Positions 45,276 to 58,275 of a stretch of DNA of 64,000 bases are shown piece by piece (position 1 is the first letter of the stretch; each line of letters starts with the position of its first letter). The notes under the pieces are model-generated. The model ran no database searches, was not told where the DNA came from, and saw only the letters and a list, made by a program, of their open reading frames with translations. A program made the position numbers and the translations under genes. The stretch is from Phalacrocorax aristotelis (Eukaryota > Chordata > Aves > Suliformes > Phalacrocoracidae): assembly GCF_949628215.1 (NCBI RefSeq), contig NC_134276.1, positions 130,324,125-130,388,124 of the forward strand, in the 5' to 3' direction.

Positions 45276-48200
45276 CCACCACGGCACAGGGGCACTCCTG
45301 ACTCTTCACCGCACGGCCTCCACAGGGGCACAACCTCCTCAGACATCTTCTTGGCCAAAGACCATGGAGAGAGCCAACTGCTACAGCTCGCGGGCCAGAA
45401 ACTCAGAGCAGCTGGGCAGCATCACATACGCATAGCCCAGACTGTCTGCCGAACTGGGGATGGAAACGCATGCCTCTTTCGGGAGGCTGGGAAGTGTAAG
45501 CCCATGGATGCAGGGTTCTTGCATGCAAACAAATAGACGAGCACCAAGCAGATAACCTGAACTGACAGTGCAGCAAGCAACATGCAATGCTTCTGCCTCA
45601 GCAGTTGCTTCCTGGGGAGCAAGGAGGAAAAGAGACATTTCCAAGGCACCCGCAGGCAAGAAAGCCAGCAGCAGTGCCGGCAGTGAGGGATCTCCATGGC
45701 AACCAGCAATGCAGGGCCTCAACGCAGAGCGCTAAAATTAGGTGGCGGGAAGGACTGTTTCTCATCTCTAGCAGCAGCCAGCGCGAAGGAGTCAGACCCC
45801 CAATACAGCGTAAGCGCAGATGCCGCGAGCATCTCTGAGCCACTGCCTGAGCCTGGATGTCCAGGACCGAGCATGGTTCGATGAGCCAACACACAGTGCC
45901 ACGTGCGGGTTTGCACGGGGTCCCATGGTCCTACCAGTGGCCGTGCCTGCTCTGCACTGGTGGGACTGCATGAAAACAGTGTGGTGTCTGCAGCAAGATA
46001 AATGAGTGACCGCACACAGGAAGGAAAAGAGGCATCGTGGCTCCTTGGCCTTGCAATGGAGCCTGCTCACTGCAGCTCTCCCTTGGCCACTCCCTCCCCT
46101 CACCAATGCTGAGCCACGACTGACTGGTGTCACTTGGTGGAAATGGGGACCTTCCTCAACAGCCTGTGAAAGATGAAGCCATTAACAACTCAGTGACAAA
46201 ACACCTATGTAAGGAAGAACAAGCTTCCACCTGCAGAGAAGACCTATGCAAGCAGCTGCATGTCCACGGTGCCCCACTGCCCAAAGGGAGTAGTAGGGAT
46301 TTCTGCCATTACGCACGCTCTGGGAAACCAGTGGGGAGACCACCTTGCTATGAGGCAGGGAGTTAACATGCTTGAAAACAATCCCTCAGATTGCTTTTTG
46401 CTTTCTGCACATCCTTCCATACAAAATCTCCCCATGGGAGATCTCAAAAGTCTGTTTTCTCAGCAGCCCACACTGCACTGGAGAAATACTACCTGCTGTC
46501 TTGCTCCCACTGACACGAGTAAAAAGCTTTTCTGCTGTCAGCATCAACTGCAGGTCTTTTTCCTCTTCTGGCATCAGTCTGTGATAATCCGTAAAATTAC
46601 TTGACCCCTCATATAATGCTCTGTGCTGTTTGCTGTAAAATCAAGGCTTTGCATTTTTGCCCTGCCTGATGCGCAAGGAAATCGAAGTGCTCTAGAACTG
46701 TAGCACTGAAAGCTCCTCTGGGAGGCAATCCCATTATACCACACAGATAAGGCAAAACTAAAAGAGCACCAAAGTGATGTCTAGGGTGCAGGACTTGTAC
46801 AGGTTATCACACCTTAGAAAAGGCAGCAGCAAAAACTGGGAGGAAGTTTTCAGAGACAACCAGATAAACCAGATACACAATTCACAATAGATTCCCTCCA
46901 CACAGACAGGGAGAAACAAGCTTTGCAGCTATGTATTTCAAACCAGCCTTTCCTGCACCTTCCTGTCCACATCCCTTTTGCCTGTTCCCTGCCATGACTA
47001 CCACAGGAGTAGGGATAATAAGGGGTCTGCGAATGCACTAAGGTGCCACCTGTAAGCAGCACTGCCTGCACAATTTCTAAACCAACTCAACATCCAGCCA
47101 CAAAATCTAACGCTTTGTTCAACTGTTGTCTTGGCAATGTTTTCCCATCAGTGCCAAAAGATTTGGAGACAGAAGGTCCTAGGTCAATGATACAGAAAGC
47201 TAAGACAAGAAGCCATGCCTCCTGACTCCCAAACTTCCCTTCTCCCCTGTAGTGGGGCTGGGAGGGAGAAGCGCTGTGTTGTGCTGTGATATCCAAAGAG
47301 AGGGCTGGGCAGCAGAGCAGCTTGGGGTGGTAAGGAAAACTCAGCAACTCCTGTACAGCCATGGCACTGAGAACGCTTTTGGCTTGTGCATTTCAACCCA
47401 TTACCCAAGTGTGCCTCCAGGCAACCCAGCTCTTTCAGCAGTACGCCCTCCTGCAGAGTTGAGGGAGAGCAGATCCCGCATTTGCTGGAGGGCATGCACG
47501 GGCAGGCAGCCTGTCACCTCCCGCCATTTGTCTCGTTGTTCTGGGTCGTGACTAACAAGCAAAGCACCCGCCCCTCCCCGCAAACCTGACCTAATTCCTG
47601 CGGCAGCTCCCTGGATCCTCTAACACTCTGGTGTGACGGGGTGGAAATTTGGCAGCAGCGTAAAATGAGCAGATTAGCGGGAAACAAGAGGCAGCCCTGA
47701 CGCTGGGTTTGCCATAAATAGGTAGGTACGGCAAACATTGCAATCCCTCTTCCTTAGGGCTATTGCCTCGGGACATCTGCAGACTCTGGCAGAAACCCCA
47801 CACAAATTACCTTTAAGTCCGACTTGGAAGGTTTGTTTTTCAGTTGTCAAAGATAAGACGGAGATAAACCCAGTGTGTGGGGAATTGAACCACGTCTGAT
47901 TCCCAGTTCAGCTCTCCAATAAAACCTACCTCCCAGGACATCATTGCTATTAGGATGGCACAGTGGGCTGTGAAGTGATCCATATCATCCACTCTGGAAG
48001 GAAACCTGCCATCAGAGGTTGCTGAACCACAGGTGTAGGGTCACCAGCAGCACCCTTCCTCAGTTCTGGTGTTACCCAGTCCCAAAGTGGCATCCTCTGG
48101 AGCCACCCCACACAAACGAGGTCCCCTTCCCCTTGCCTCCAGGAGGCACATGGTACATGTCCTGCTACTCAGGCCAGCAAAGGTATCGATGGGCAGCTCA

Positions 48201-50684
48201 GAAGGCTTGAAAACAGGCTGTCCCCAAGCTAGTTAGTTAAAAAGGAAAAGAAAAGACGTATGTGAGGCAAAGCCTGGACCAGTGCTGGATTCTCCAGTGC
48301 CCTGTGAACAGACACATTTGGCAACATCCCCGTTATTGACAATATCCTATACGAAGAGTTTCAACATGAGGTCTGTGCTGGATGCAAAAGGATCCAGTGC
48401 CATTAAAACTTCAGGATTCTTCCTCCCCCAAATCCGAAAGCCATCCTGCAAGCAGCAGAACTAATGAAACCCAGTTTCCAACAGCTCTCTCTGTATGGCT
48501 TGTCTGTCAGCTATTTACAGGGCAGTGTATGGACTCCTTCCTCAGAGGGGGTCTTCACAGGCCCCTCTCATTAAGCCAGTCACCTAGAGTCACAAAACCA
48601 GCTGGATCCCATTATCTCGGAGGCCTCCACCACTTTATCAGCTGTGGCGGAAACAGGCTGATAGATTCAAGACTCACTGGAGGCGAGAAACAGGCAGGCA
48701 GGCACAGCCAGCCTGCTGACATAGCTTTGCTCCTTAGGGAACCAGGCTATATGTAATTCCTTCCCAGAGCCCCACGAAACACCCCTCTGGCTCAGCCTCT
48801 CATCTCGACAGACTCAACACCACTGCCGCTTGCAGCCCTAGGGGCATACCCTCACCCCTGCCCCCAACTGCAGACCCCCTTCAGTCTCCCCTATGCTGAC
48901 CCTTGTGCTCCCTTCCCCAGCATTCTACCTGTGTTGGAGGACAGACCCCATCTCTCTCCTGATTTCATTCATCCCTCAGAGCTTCCACCGCACAGGTATT
49001 TCAGTGAGCTGCAATTCAGGGCTGCAAACAGCCATCCAGACAGAGTGCAGGGAGCTGCTGCACTCCCTGTGGGATGCCTGCCATAGAGGAGCACATGTCC
49101 CGATCCAGTCCACAGTCACTACCCCCCTTCCCAAGTCTCTCCCTCTGTCTCTTCTTATTCTTAGCTGACATCCAGGACTGGCTTACCACACAACAAAATG
49201 CAAGCCCTTAAAGGCTTTTGAATGCTTAATAGATGAATATTTAATGACAGCTGACTTTTGCTAATGGGATACAAGCCAGAGCATACATCCCTGCCCATGC
49301 TGGGCATCAGGGTGTGCTCCCAGAAAACTTGGATTCAGAGACAAGCAGGCAAGAGAGGAAGGGACCTGCAGCTCCCAGAGCTCAGCAGGAGGTTCCCTCT
49401 CTGCAAAACCTGTACCTCACCCATTTGTGTGTGACCCTTCCTGCCTTGCTGGCTGCTCAGTGATCCAGGAACCAACCGTGTCCATCATATCCGAGCATCA
49501 AGCAGGAGAGCAGCGAGGCTCTCACTGACCTCTGTGATGAGAGTGGCCCATCAGGTCAGTGACCTCTGTATAAGCCATGGAAAAACAACATTGCCCATGG
49601 GAGCCTGCTGGTGGGTATTTATTCGTGGCTCTGTCAAGGAGATGAAGATGTCTGATGCTACTACTGCTATAAGAAGACTACCTTGAGAGTATTTCCTTGC
49701 AGAGGTTGGTGGGGTGGATACAGAGAGCTCTACCACCCCACTGACCCCAAGCGGGTATATGGCCTGGCCTCCAACAGGGACTGCAGCCCTAACACACCAG
49801 CCATGGCTTTCTCATGTCCCACAGCAAGCAGGCAGGAGCTGCTGCCTGCAAGGAAAGGAAACAAATTGGGAGGAAGAAGGCTTTTTTCCCCACAACCTAA
49901 TCAAGAGGAGAAAGGCATCTGCCAAACAGCTGATTTCTCTTACAGCACGATGCTGCTAACAGTTACAGAGCCAGGCACACCTCTCTCGGGGACTCCACTG
50001 TGCAAGAACTGTTTTTCCTTTTAAACTAGAAGGAATGTCTCTGCTCTGGCCCCCACAACCTCATATTTTCCACCACAAGGCAACGACCGTTGAGGCCCCA
50101 TAAGGGGAACAATGACATGAGAGTCTGGGGAAGAGGAAATCTCTACCGCAAACAAGTCTGGAAAATGGCTGCTAGAAGGAAGGGAGCTTGTGTCTGGCAG
50201 CAGTCTCCCTGCTGCAGCCTCACTGACGCTTGCCCTAAAACCTGCCTTACACTCATGGCCTCAGAAATTTAATGGCCCAAAACTGCACTGTCTCTTAGCA
50301 CCCTTCCTTCCACCCATCCCTGCAGCACTTCTGGAAGAAGGGGCTGGATTTCCTCCTGCCACATCATGTGGTGAATCTGCCAGTTCCTCCATAGCCACCA
50401 GGAACTTTCTTGCTAGCGCTGGCTCCCAGCAAGACATGGAGGCAGGAGATCAGAGACTGATCTGCACATGCCAAGACAGCCAGAGAGGCTTCAGCTGTGA
50501 GCAGGGCAGTCAGTCCCACGTGAGGAGAGGAAGTGCTGCTGCTGCAACAGAGTTCTCAGGGGGAGGAATCAAGTTAATCACTCTGTATTTGGATAAGAAA
50601 ATAACCCTCGTGCACAGGGAAGGATCTCAGTGAACATGAAATGTCCTAAATGAAGTTAGTCCCACAGGACCTGTGGGATGAGAT

Positions 50685-50765
50685 TGGTATCATCCTCCTT
50701 GTGTTACAGACTGGAAGAAGAAAGGCTCAAGGGAGGGGGACTTGTTCGAGAACAACCAGAAGGCA
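50685..50765 (-). mobile_element. Possible MIR/L2-like ancient fragment
   Basis: The stretch 'ccttgtgttacagactgg', 'agaaaggctcaaggga' and 'ggggacttgttcgagaacaa' resembles the reversed MIR/L2 core ('ttttacagatgaggaaactg' then 'gacttgcccaaggtcac'). It is short and diverged. Confidence 0.35.
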
Positions 50766-53700
50766 GCAGCTCAGCTCCCTTTGCTCCCTGGTCCAGGGCC
50801 AGGACCACTTTGCAATCTGACACACAAGTCATACTCCCTGTTGGGGCACGAGCATCCTTCCCAGACCCTGAGTACCCTGGGCCAGGCTCCGTTTTGCCAT
50901 GGCTGGGCTTCTGGGAACTGCAATTCTCCATCCTGTTATGTTTAAAACATAAAAACAAACACAAGACCAGCATTGACTCCTGAATTTCAACAGGAGGGGC
51001 CCATTCTGTATATGGGTTGCACATGAGACAAGTCACAGCACCTTAGGAGTAGTCAGAGGAAGTCCTTCCTGACAGGAGGGTGTGAAGGAGGAGAATGAGG
51101 AGGAGGAGTTCCCCCTCAGAGCAGGCAGGTAGAGGTGGAGCACTGTCCTGGCCTCCAGACCCCAGCAGAGCTGTGGATCAGAGACTCCTCCAAGTTATTA
51201 AATACAGACCCCACCATGCTCTTTCCTTCTCCAAGCACATCCAGGCTCAGCAGTAAAAGGAAGGTTTATCTGCTAGCCGGCATTTTCCCAAAGGCATGCT
51301 CCTTCCCCTGCAGGATGGAAGAAGTCCAAGTCCATGGAGCCCAGCACCACAGCCCTGAGGTCATCTGCCCCATATTGGGGTGCACTCACTCAGCAGCGAC
51401 CCCCTCCAACCTGAGACTGTTTTTGTGCCATATACAACCTCAAATGTTCCCTTTCAACCCCTAAATCTGGTGACCCACAACTCTTTCTGTGTCATGGCAG
51501 CCCCTCTTTTTTCACCCCTTGTCCCCCTAATTTCCCACACTCAGAAGTCTTTCAGATTTTACTGGTGCCGCCAGTAAGTTTTGTTGCCTCTTTTTCTGGC
51601 CCGCTGGGATGATTTATTTCTGAATGGGATCCAAATCTGGCACATTTCTCAGCCATGACGTAGCTCCAATGAAGGGAAGAGCAAGCTGAGCCATTGGAGG
51701 CAAGTTAGGATTTATAGCCCCATGGCATCTCCTCACCTCTTCCAGTAACTGGATACACAAGAGGAACATGGAGCGCAAGAAATGCTGAGGTTTACCAGCA
51801 GCCTACGGCCTTTTGCGCAAGAGACCTCAGTAGTTTTGTTCCCATCGCTAATGCAATGGATTTGATGATCCCTCTGGCAAGCTCTGTGCCTTGGTCCTTC
51901 TTTACCCACCTTCTACCACAGCACATTGCAAAAAAGCAATGGGAAAAAAAAAATTTTAAAAATCAATGTGCGATTGGAGGGAAGCACTGAGTCAACTTCA
52001 GTGTGGGAGGGAGAGTGAGAACAGAATTGGAAATAAGCCAGTTTTGCACTTCCCATCTTCTAGCCTTGTTCAAGGACTTGCTCAGCTCCTTGTTAATGCA
52101 GAGCAGCTTCAGGGCTGCTTCGCTCAATGGCTCTGCTGGAGACTGCTGCGCAAGAACGAGTCCCCAGGGGACAGTGCTCTCTGCCACAGTAGTTGCTCTC
52201 CTTTGAAGCTTCTTTAACACATGGAAGGTCGTGAGATCCCCTTTACACAGTGGGAACAGTGAGGAAGGGTCAGAATAAATCCCATTACTAGGCACTATTT
52301 TGTCTAGACAACTTTTCTTGACCCGTGGTCTTGACAGAGCATCCCCTTCCTGAAACCATATAGTCAGGAATAATTATCAGACTAGTGGGAAAAAGCTAAA
52401 GATACAAGCCAGGTAAAACAAACCTGCAAGAGGGGAGAAGTTTGGGAAGGCTGGGGAACTAACCTGGAGTCTCCTTATCAGTGGTATATCTACCAAAAAG
52501 GCCCAGCTCCATCAAAGGTTAAACTGCGTCCATGTTGCCAGAGGGAGCTGAAGGCAAGTCTGCCAAAGCTTTATCACATTACAACCCTCAAAATGCAAAC
52601 TAGGATTTCAGGAGGTGGGCAGATGCAAAGAAAACTCTCTAGGTTCTTGTAACCTCAGCTTTTACTACTGAAGACCTGACAACTGGCAGAAGAGTGTGTG
52701 TGCCTACTCATTTGTACTGCAAAGAGGAGAGGAAATACACTGCTGTAAAAACTAAGTGAAAGTCCTTGCTGTGAGAGGAACACAGGGAGGGCTGCACAAG
52801 CATACAAACTACAAGGATAGATATGCATGTCTTTTTCCCCTTCTCTCAGAAACATCACACCAGCAACAAGCAAATCCCATTAAACTGCAAAGGCAGTTAC
52901 CCTGCAGCCTCACATCAGGACCAGAGAGTAGCGGTGTTGGGCCATCTGGGACCTAGAGCAAGCGGAACTGTGACCCTTCAGTTATGACCAGCTACTTCTT
53001 TTCAACTCCTGCCGCCCCTGTTATACCCCTGAAAGCATCCAGCCCAGGCACCAGCACCTCAAACTGTCCCTGTGCAGAGCTAACACCATTTCACACCTAT
53101 CCTGCTTCCCTCTGCAACAGGGAAAGCACTGTACATCTCTCTGACTTCACTGAGGCAGCCATGGGGAAGCTTTGATAAGGTGAGAAGGCCATGAGAAAAT
53201 TGGTAGCATCGCTATGAAATACACTATAAAATCCAGTCACTATGGTAACTGCCACAGCCTGGAGGAAAGAAGAAAACTTCCAAAGTCCGAGGGTTTCCAG
53301 CCTTCCCATGGACGGGAATCGCACCAGGCTTTCAGGGTCACAGCCGCCCACAGCCTCTTTGCCCCTGCACTGCTCCCTGTGGCTTGTGCTGAACCCACTT
53401 TTGCTCAAGGTGCTTGGCCAAACACCGAGGCTTTTTCTTAGGCAAGTTGCTTGTGCTTACACTGCTCCATCCCGTCTCATTCCTGATTTAACCCAGCATA
53501 AACAGAAGGGGAACAGGAGATAAACTATGCTGTGTGGGCTATCAGTGAGGAAGATGGATGGTATTTCCTCAACACCTCCCTGACCTGTTAGCTTACAATC
53601 TGTTGCTCTCATGATATACCTGTTACAACTGTGTTCCCTCTCACAGCAGCAGAGCAGCATATAAAATGAAGTGTAAACCTAATTGAGTAGTGAATAACCT

Positions 53701-53895
53701 CTGCTGTGCTCATTAGGAGTGGGATGCTCCATACCCACGCCTATAGTCTCAAAGAAGCAGACTCAGTCACCCCACCTTCTCCCAGGGCAGCATTCTCTTT
53801 ATCACACCATGGCCTCCGTGCCAGGCTGTCAGCACAGTCTCACCAGCATTTGCAGCCTAAAGGCAATTCTGTGATTAGAAAAGAAGAGAAGTCTT

Positions 53896-53912
53896 CCCCC
53901 CCGCCCCCCCCC
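53896..53912 (+). repeat. C-rich run (C7 G C9)
   Basis: Seventeen bases of almost pure C. The opposite strand has two long G tracts. Confidence 0.9.
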
Positions 53913-56900
53913 AATTCCTAAATAAAGCTGGGTAACATTTTTCAGACAGAGAGCTAATTGACTAAAAAATGCAATCTGAGGTTGACCAAAACTATTTGGA
54001 AATTTGTGCCTAGCTCGGGGAACAGCTTTGATTCCAAAATTATTTCTAAGATGAAGTGAACTATTTTCCCTTTTTTATTTTTAAATATATTTCATGAAGT
54101 GTTGTATGTAAACTTAAAGGTCAAAGTGAGCAAAATAAAAACATGTTTTGATAAACTTAGCAACTTTTTGTTTGGTCAGTCCTTTTTTTCTGTTGAGAAT
54201 AACAAACGAATTTCAGCTGACCTGCAATGAAATTTTTGGTTTGACTCTCTGATTCAGCTAGGGAATTAAAAAAAAATTATTCCCATGGCTTTATTCTTAA
54301 AACATGGTTATTTGGTGTCTAAAGCAACCTATTCTTTTCATTCTTTCATCTCCTTCCATCTGGCTCCTCATGACTGTGTCTGGAAATAACGAAGAACTGT
54401 TGCAGACATGTCGCTCCCCCTCTCTCTGCAATCATGAAATTTTTTCCTGTCTAGTTGGGAAGACTTTTGATGATGACTCCCATGGCTTGACTTTAACAAA
54501 CAAACTAACAGAAAAATAAAGCCGCAGCTCCATTTGGTGGTTATGATAACCCAGATAGATGTTGCTTCAGGGAAAGCATCCTCTCCTCTAAGTCACTCCA
54601 GTAAAGCAAACAGCACTGACTTAACCAGGCAGCTCCCAGTCCAAATCGTACTGGAGCTGCAAACACCCTTCTCCATCCCTGCCCTGCTCCCTCCTCAAAT
54701 GCTCAGTCCCATCCCATTGCTTCCCATCCCTCAGACATCAAGGAGCCTACACACCTGCCTCCTGGCTGAGGCACGCAGGGAGTGCCACAGTTCCCAGCAA
54801 AGAGGAGCACCATTCCCCTTGCTGGCACCAGCCAAACCCAGCCGCAAGCTAATGGGCATCAGGAGGTGTGTATGCAGAAGCTCAAATGGGAGGCCGATAC
54901 CCACAGTATGGAGTGATACAGAGATACTCAGGCTGTCCTTGGGAAGCAGAGAGCACCCAGGACTCATGCAAAGACAATATGGCACTGCCTGTGGCTGGGG
55001 AGCGGGTGCCTGGGTCCTTCCCAGTTCTCGTTCCCTGACGGGATGTTTCAAGAGCCTTGCTGTCATTGCCTGTACATACACCTAGAGGTAATTCAACTTG
55101 CAGAGACATAAAGGAACCAAGCCCATCACTGCAGTCACTCAAAAACAGGGCCTTTGAATTTCTGGCCCCAAACCGGTAAGGGCAACCAGTGCCAGCCAGA
55201 TGCAATGACAAAGACCCAAGCACTTGCCTGTCTCTTTACTCACTGCTCTAGAGACAGCCACAAGGCGTTATGGACTTGCTATGAACTTCAGTACTGCCCT
55301 GGGCTAGAAGGAGGGGGCTCTGAGCCCTGCTAGTGACCCTGAGGCTCCCCACACCTCCCACAGCCCACATTCCTAGAAGAGGGATCACTGCTTGAATTGC
55401 CTCCAAAAGCACGAACGATTCTCTAATACTTCTTGAGCTCTTCCCAGGATGTTTTGCTTTCTGTGGCCTGGCCGGGCCACGTTTCAGAGATGAAAGGCCA
55501 TGAGCGTGCACAGACGCCGGCATCCTTACACATTCCTGGCTCGCAGGCTTTCCTCGAAGCAGCTTCGGGCACACTGCCGGGGAGGAGGAGCTGCCTCCCA
55601 GCCTGGAGAGAGGGCTGCCACTCTGCTGGCTGGCAAACCCACACTCACCAGGTTTGCTGCAAGATCCTGGCACAAACCCTCTGCTTTGGGGGCCAGCCAT
55701 GACCCCTCGGGGCCCCCAACCAGCACAGCAGAAAATGAGGCAGTTCCCCTGCTTCACCTAAGGCATACAACAGCCTTAAGGAGACACTGCGCAAAATATA
55801 GAGGGTATGATCCTATCAGCACACAAACCTGCTTAATGCCAACATGTGTTTCTCATCTCTTTTGTCCCCAATGGTCCCAGAGCAGGTCACAGACCGAGCA
55901 CATGAAGTATCACTGCCTACCTCTGGCTGACGTGTGCTATAGGGAGGAAACCCAAAGAGCACTTGAGGTCTTGGACAGCAGCTTCAGGATTTGCGCAACA
56001 CTGGAACAGCCAGCAGGAGCTTGGGGGGGCTGCAATGCAGACATCTGCACACACCCCATCTCCCCTGCCCAGCTCTGGCACAAGCCAAACCAGACGCCCA
56101 GCCCCAAACACCGGAGGGAAGCTCACTTGCGGTCTTGGCATGCAGCTCAGCCCCGTCGTGGTGTTAAAGGGAGAGGCTGCCAGCGGTCTGGCAGGATTTC
56201 AGGCCAACATACTGTCCCCACCAGTGGTTCCTACTTAAAACAGTGCAGAAGCTCAGCCTCAACCCTCATAACCAGCAAGAAAAGGGGCCTCCCTGCACCC
56301 CTCCAGACCCACCCCTTCCCTCTGGCAGGGTGAAGCTGGCATAGCTCAGGAGAGCCTAAGGCAGCTCTTGAAGATCACACCAGCCTGTGGCACAGGCTGC
56401 TGACAGAGATAAGCTCAGAGCCTGGCTGGCGGCTGCAGCCCTCACTCCCTCATACACCAAGAAAAGGAATTATAAACACACAACACCACCACCCCTCCCA
56501 CTAAACCAGCTGGATCCAAAGGGAAAAATCTTGGCCTCATTGAAAAGAGGGGTGAAACTTCCCCTGTCTTGGGGGAATCTTGATGTCCTCATTACTTTGT
56601 GCCAGCAAACCAGAGGCATGCCATCAGACTTGGGGCAGGGATGATTTAGAAAACTGTGGGACTCCCTTAGCTGGCCAATCTGCCTATTTCTTTGTGCAAT
56701 GGAGCTCCTGTTGCTGGAGCTGGCCTGCTCCTGTTGTGAATACCCTGAAAAGCAATGTCCTTGAAGTTTGTGTGTATCATATGTTTTGAGGCAAGTACTC
56801 CCCTATTTCCCTCCACTGTCATGACTCAGAGGTGGGCTGAATTAATGGCATGTACTTTCTCTGTAATTGTATTAATTGCACAACTGCCATATGCACACAA

Positions 56901-58243
56901 CACAGATTACAGCCAGTAAAGGAAGATAAAGAAGGGTCTCATTCTGGGTATCCTCTTTAGATGGGTCCTTTCCCCCATGCCTCCCCGAGACAATTATCAT
57001 TCTTGTTTCACACCACATGGACAGTCAAACAGCACCCTTCCACACCACCTCATAGAAATCACAGTGCAAGAAAAGGTGGCTTTGTGTCACCCACCTGATC
57101 ACCAGCATAACCCATGGCTGCTGTAGGAGCTGTGGCTGGTGCAGCTGTCGCTGAATCCCAGCACTGCTGAGCCTCAGGTCCCCCTGGCACCCACAGCCTT
57201 GGCCTGGACAAGGGAGCCCTAAGTAGGAGCAAAGGCACCAGCCCAGAGGGGAAATGTGTTGTGTTCCCTTCACACCACCACTGCAGCATGGTGTTTTCAA
57301 CTAAGACGCTCCAGGTAATAAACTCGGTCCTCTGGAGTGTGTCTCTACTACACAACCTCTCCTGCTGTCCACTGGCTGTTTAATTTCTCTCCTGGGTGCC
57401 AGACCTTCTGCTCGTTAGTGCTGAACTTCCTCCAGCTGCCAGCAGCTCTCCTTGCTCTGTACTGTCAAACTGAAGACTGCTTTTTCCCCGCTCTTGACTG
57501 AATTTAACTCCTGTAACTTTGTATTGATGTAAGCCTTCAGTTTTCTCAAGGGCATTTGATCAGTCATGTTTTCTTCTAATGCTTTAGAATAAGCATTTGG
57601 GTTTTAGCTCTTTTGGTCAAAAGGAAACTTAAACTTCATCTCCCTCCTTTTTTTTTTTAAGCAACGATCACTTGGACATCATGCCCGCATTCTCTCAAAA
57701 GGTCAGAAATAAAAGCTTTAACCTTGTTTGTTGTTCAGGGGTCTCCCTGGAGACTGCGGAAAGATCGTCACAAGACCTGAATGGCAGGACTCACTAGTGA
57801 AACGCAACCCAGAGAGAGACAGGTCTGATCATGTCCCGCCTCCCCACCAAGTTCTGTCTCCCCACTCCCTGCCTGTCCAGATGACTCTCCTTGCCCCCCT
57901 TCCCAAGACACTAGTCCCACTGCCCTCCAGCAACACTCTCCATCACAAATGCCTTTGAGTGACTGACTCACTGCAAAGCTCCCAATGGGATCACTCATGT
58001 AGGAAGCATCCAGGGCTGGGAAGCACCCCTTGAGCCACCAAGTCCATCTCCACACTACCAGTGCCCTCTCTGCGTACAACTTCATTTACATGGTACTGAT
58101 TAAAAGACTATGTTTTGCCTGTCTCATATCCACTGAAAGCCTGGTCTCAAAACCCTCTTACAGTTATAAGCCTTTTCCTAATGTCAAGGCTGACTGTATT
58201 AATGGCTAATTGATACCTATTTATTCATGTTGGCATATGAATA

Positions 58244-58275
58244 AATTCTATGCTTTAACGTAAAGCATATGAATT
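58244..58275. repeat. Inverted repeat (14-bp stem, 3-base loop) in a short imperfect tandem repeat
   Basis: The arms are tatgcttta (58249-58257) and taaagcata (58261-58269) around acg. They are extended by aattc/gaatt with one unpaired base at 58270. The same region shows two imperfect direct copies beginning gcatatgaa. Confidence 0.8.

Noticed and set aside
47870-47925. tRNA-like B-box motif on the minus strand (GGTTCAATTCC)
   Set aside because: No A box, acceptor stem or cloverleaf could be paired around it, and no SINE body was recognised, so neither a tRNA nor a SINE is supported.
55500-56333. 277-codon plus-strand open frame in the large FSTL1 intron
   Set aside because: The translation has no recognisable domain, no splice or promoter context and an unstructured composition; a chance frame in moderately GC-rich DNA.
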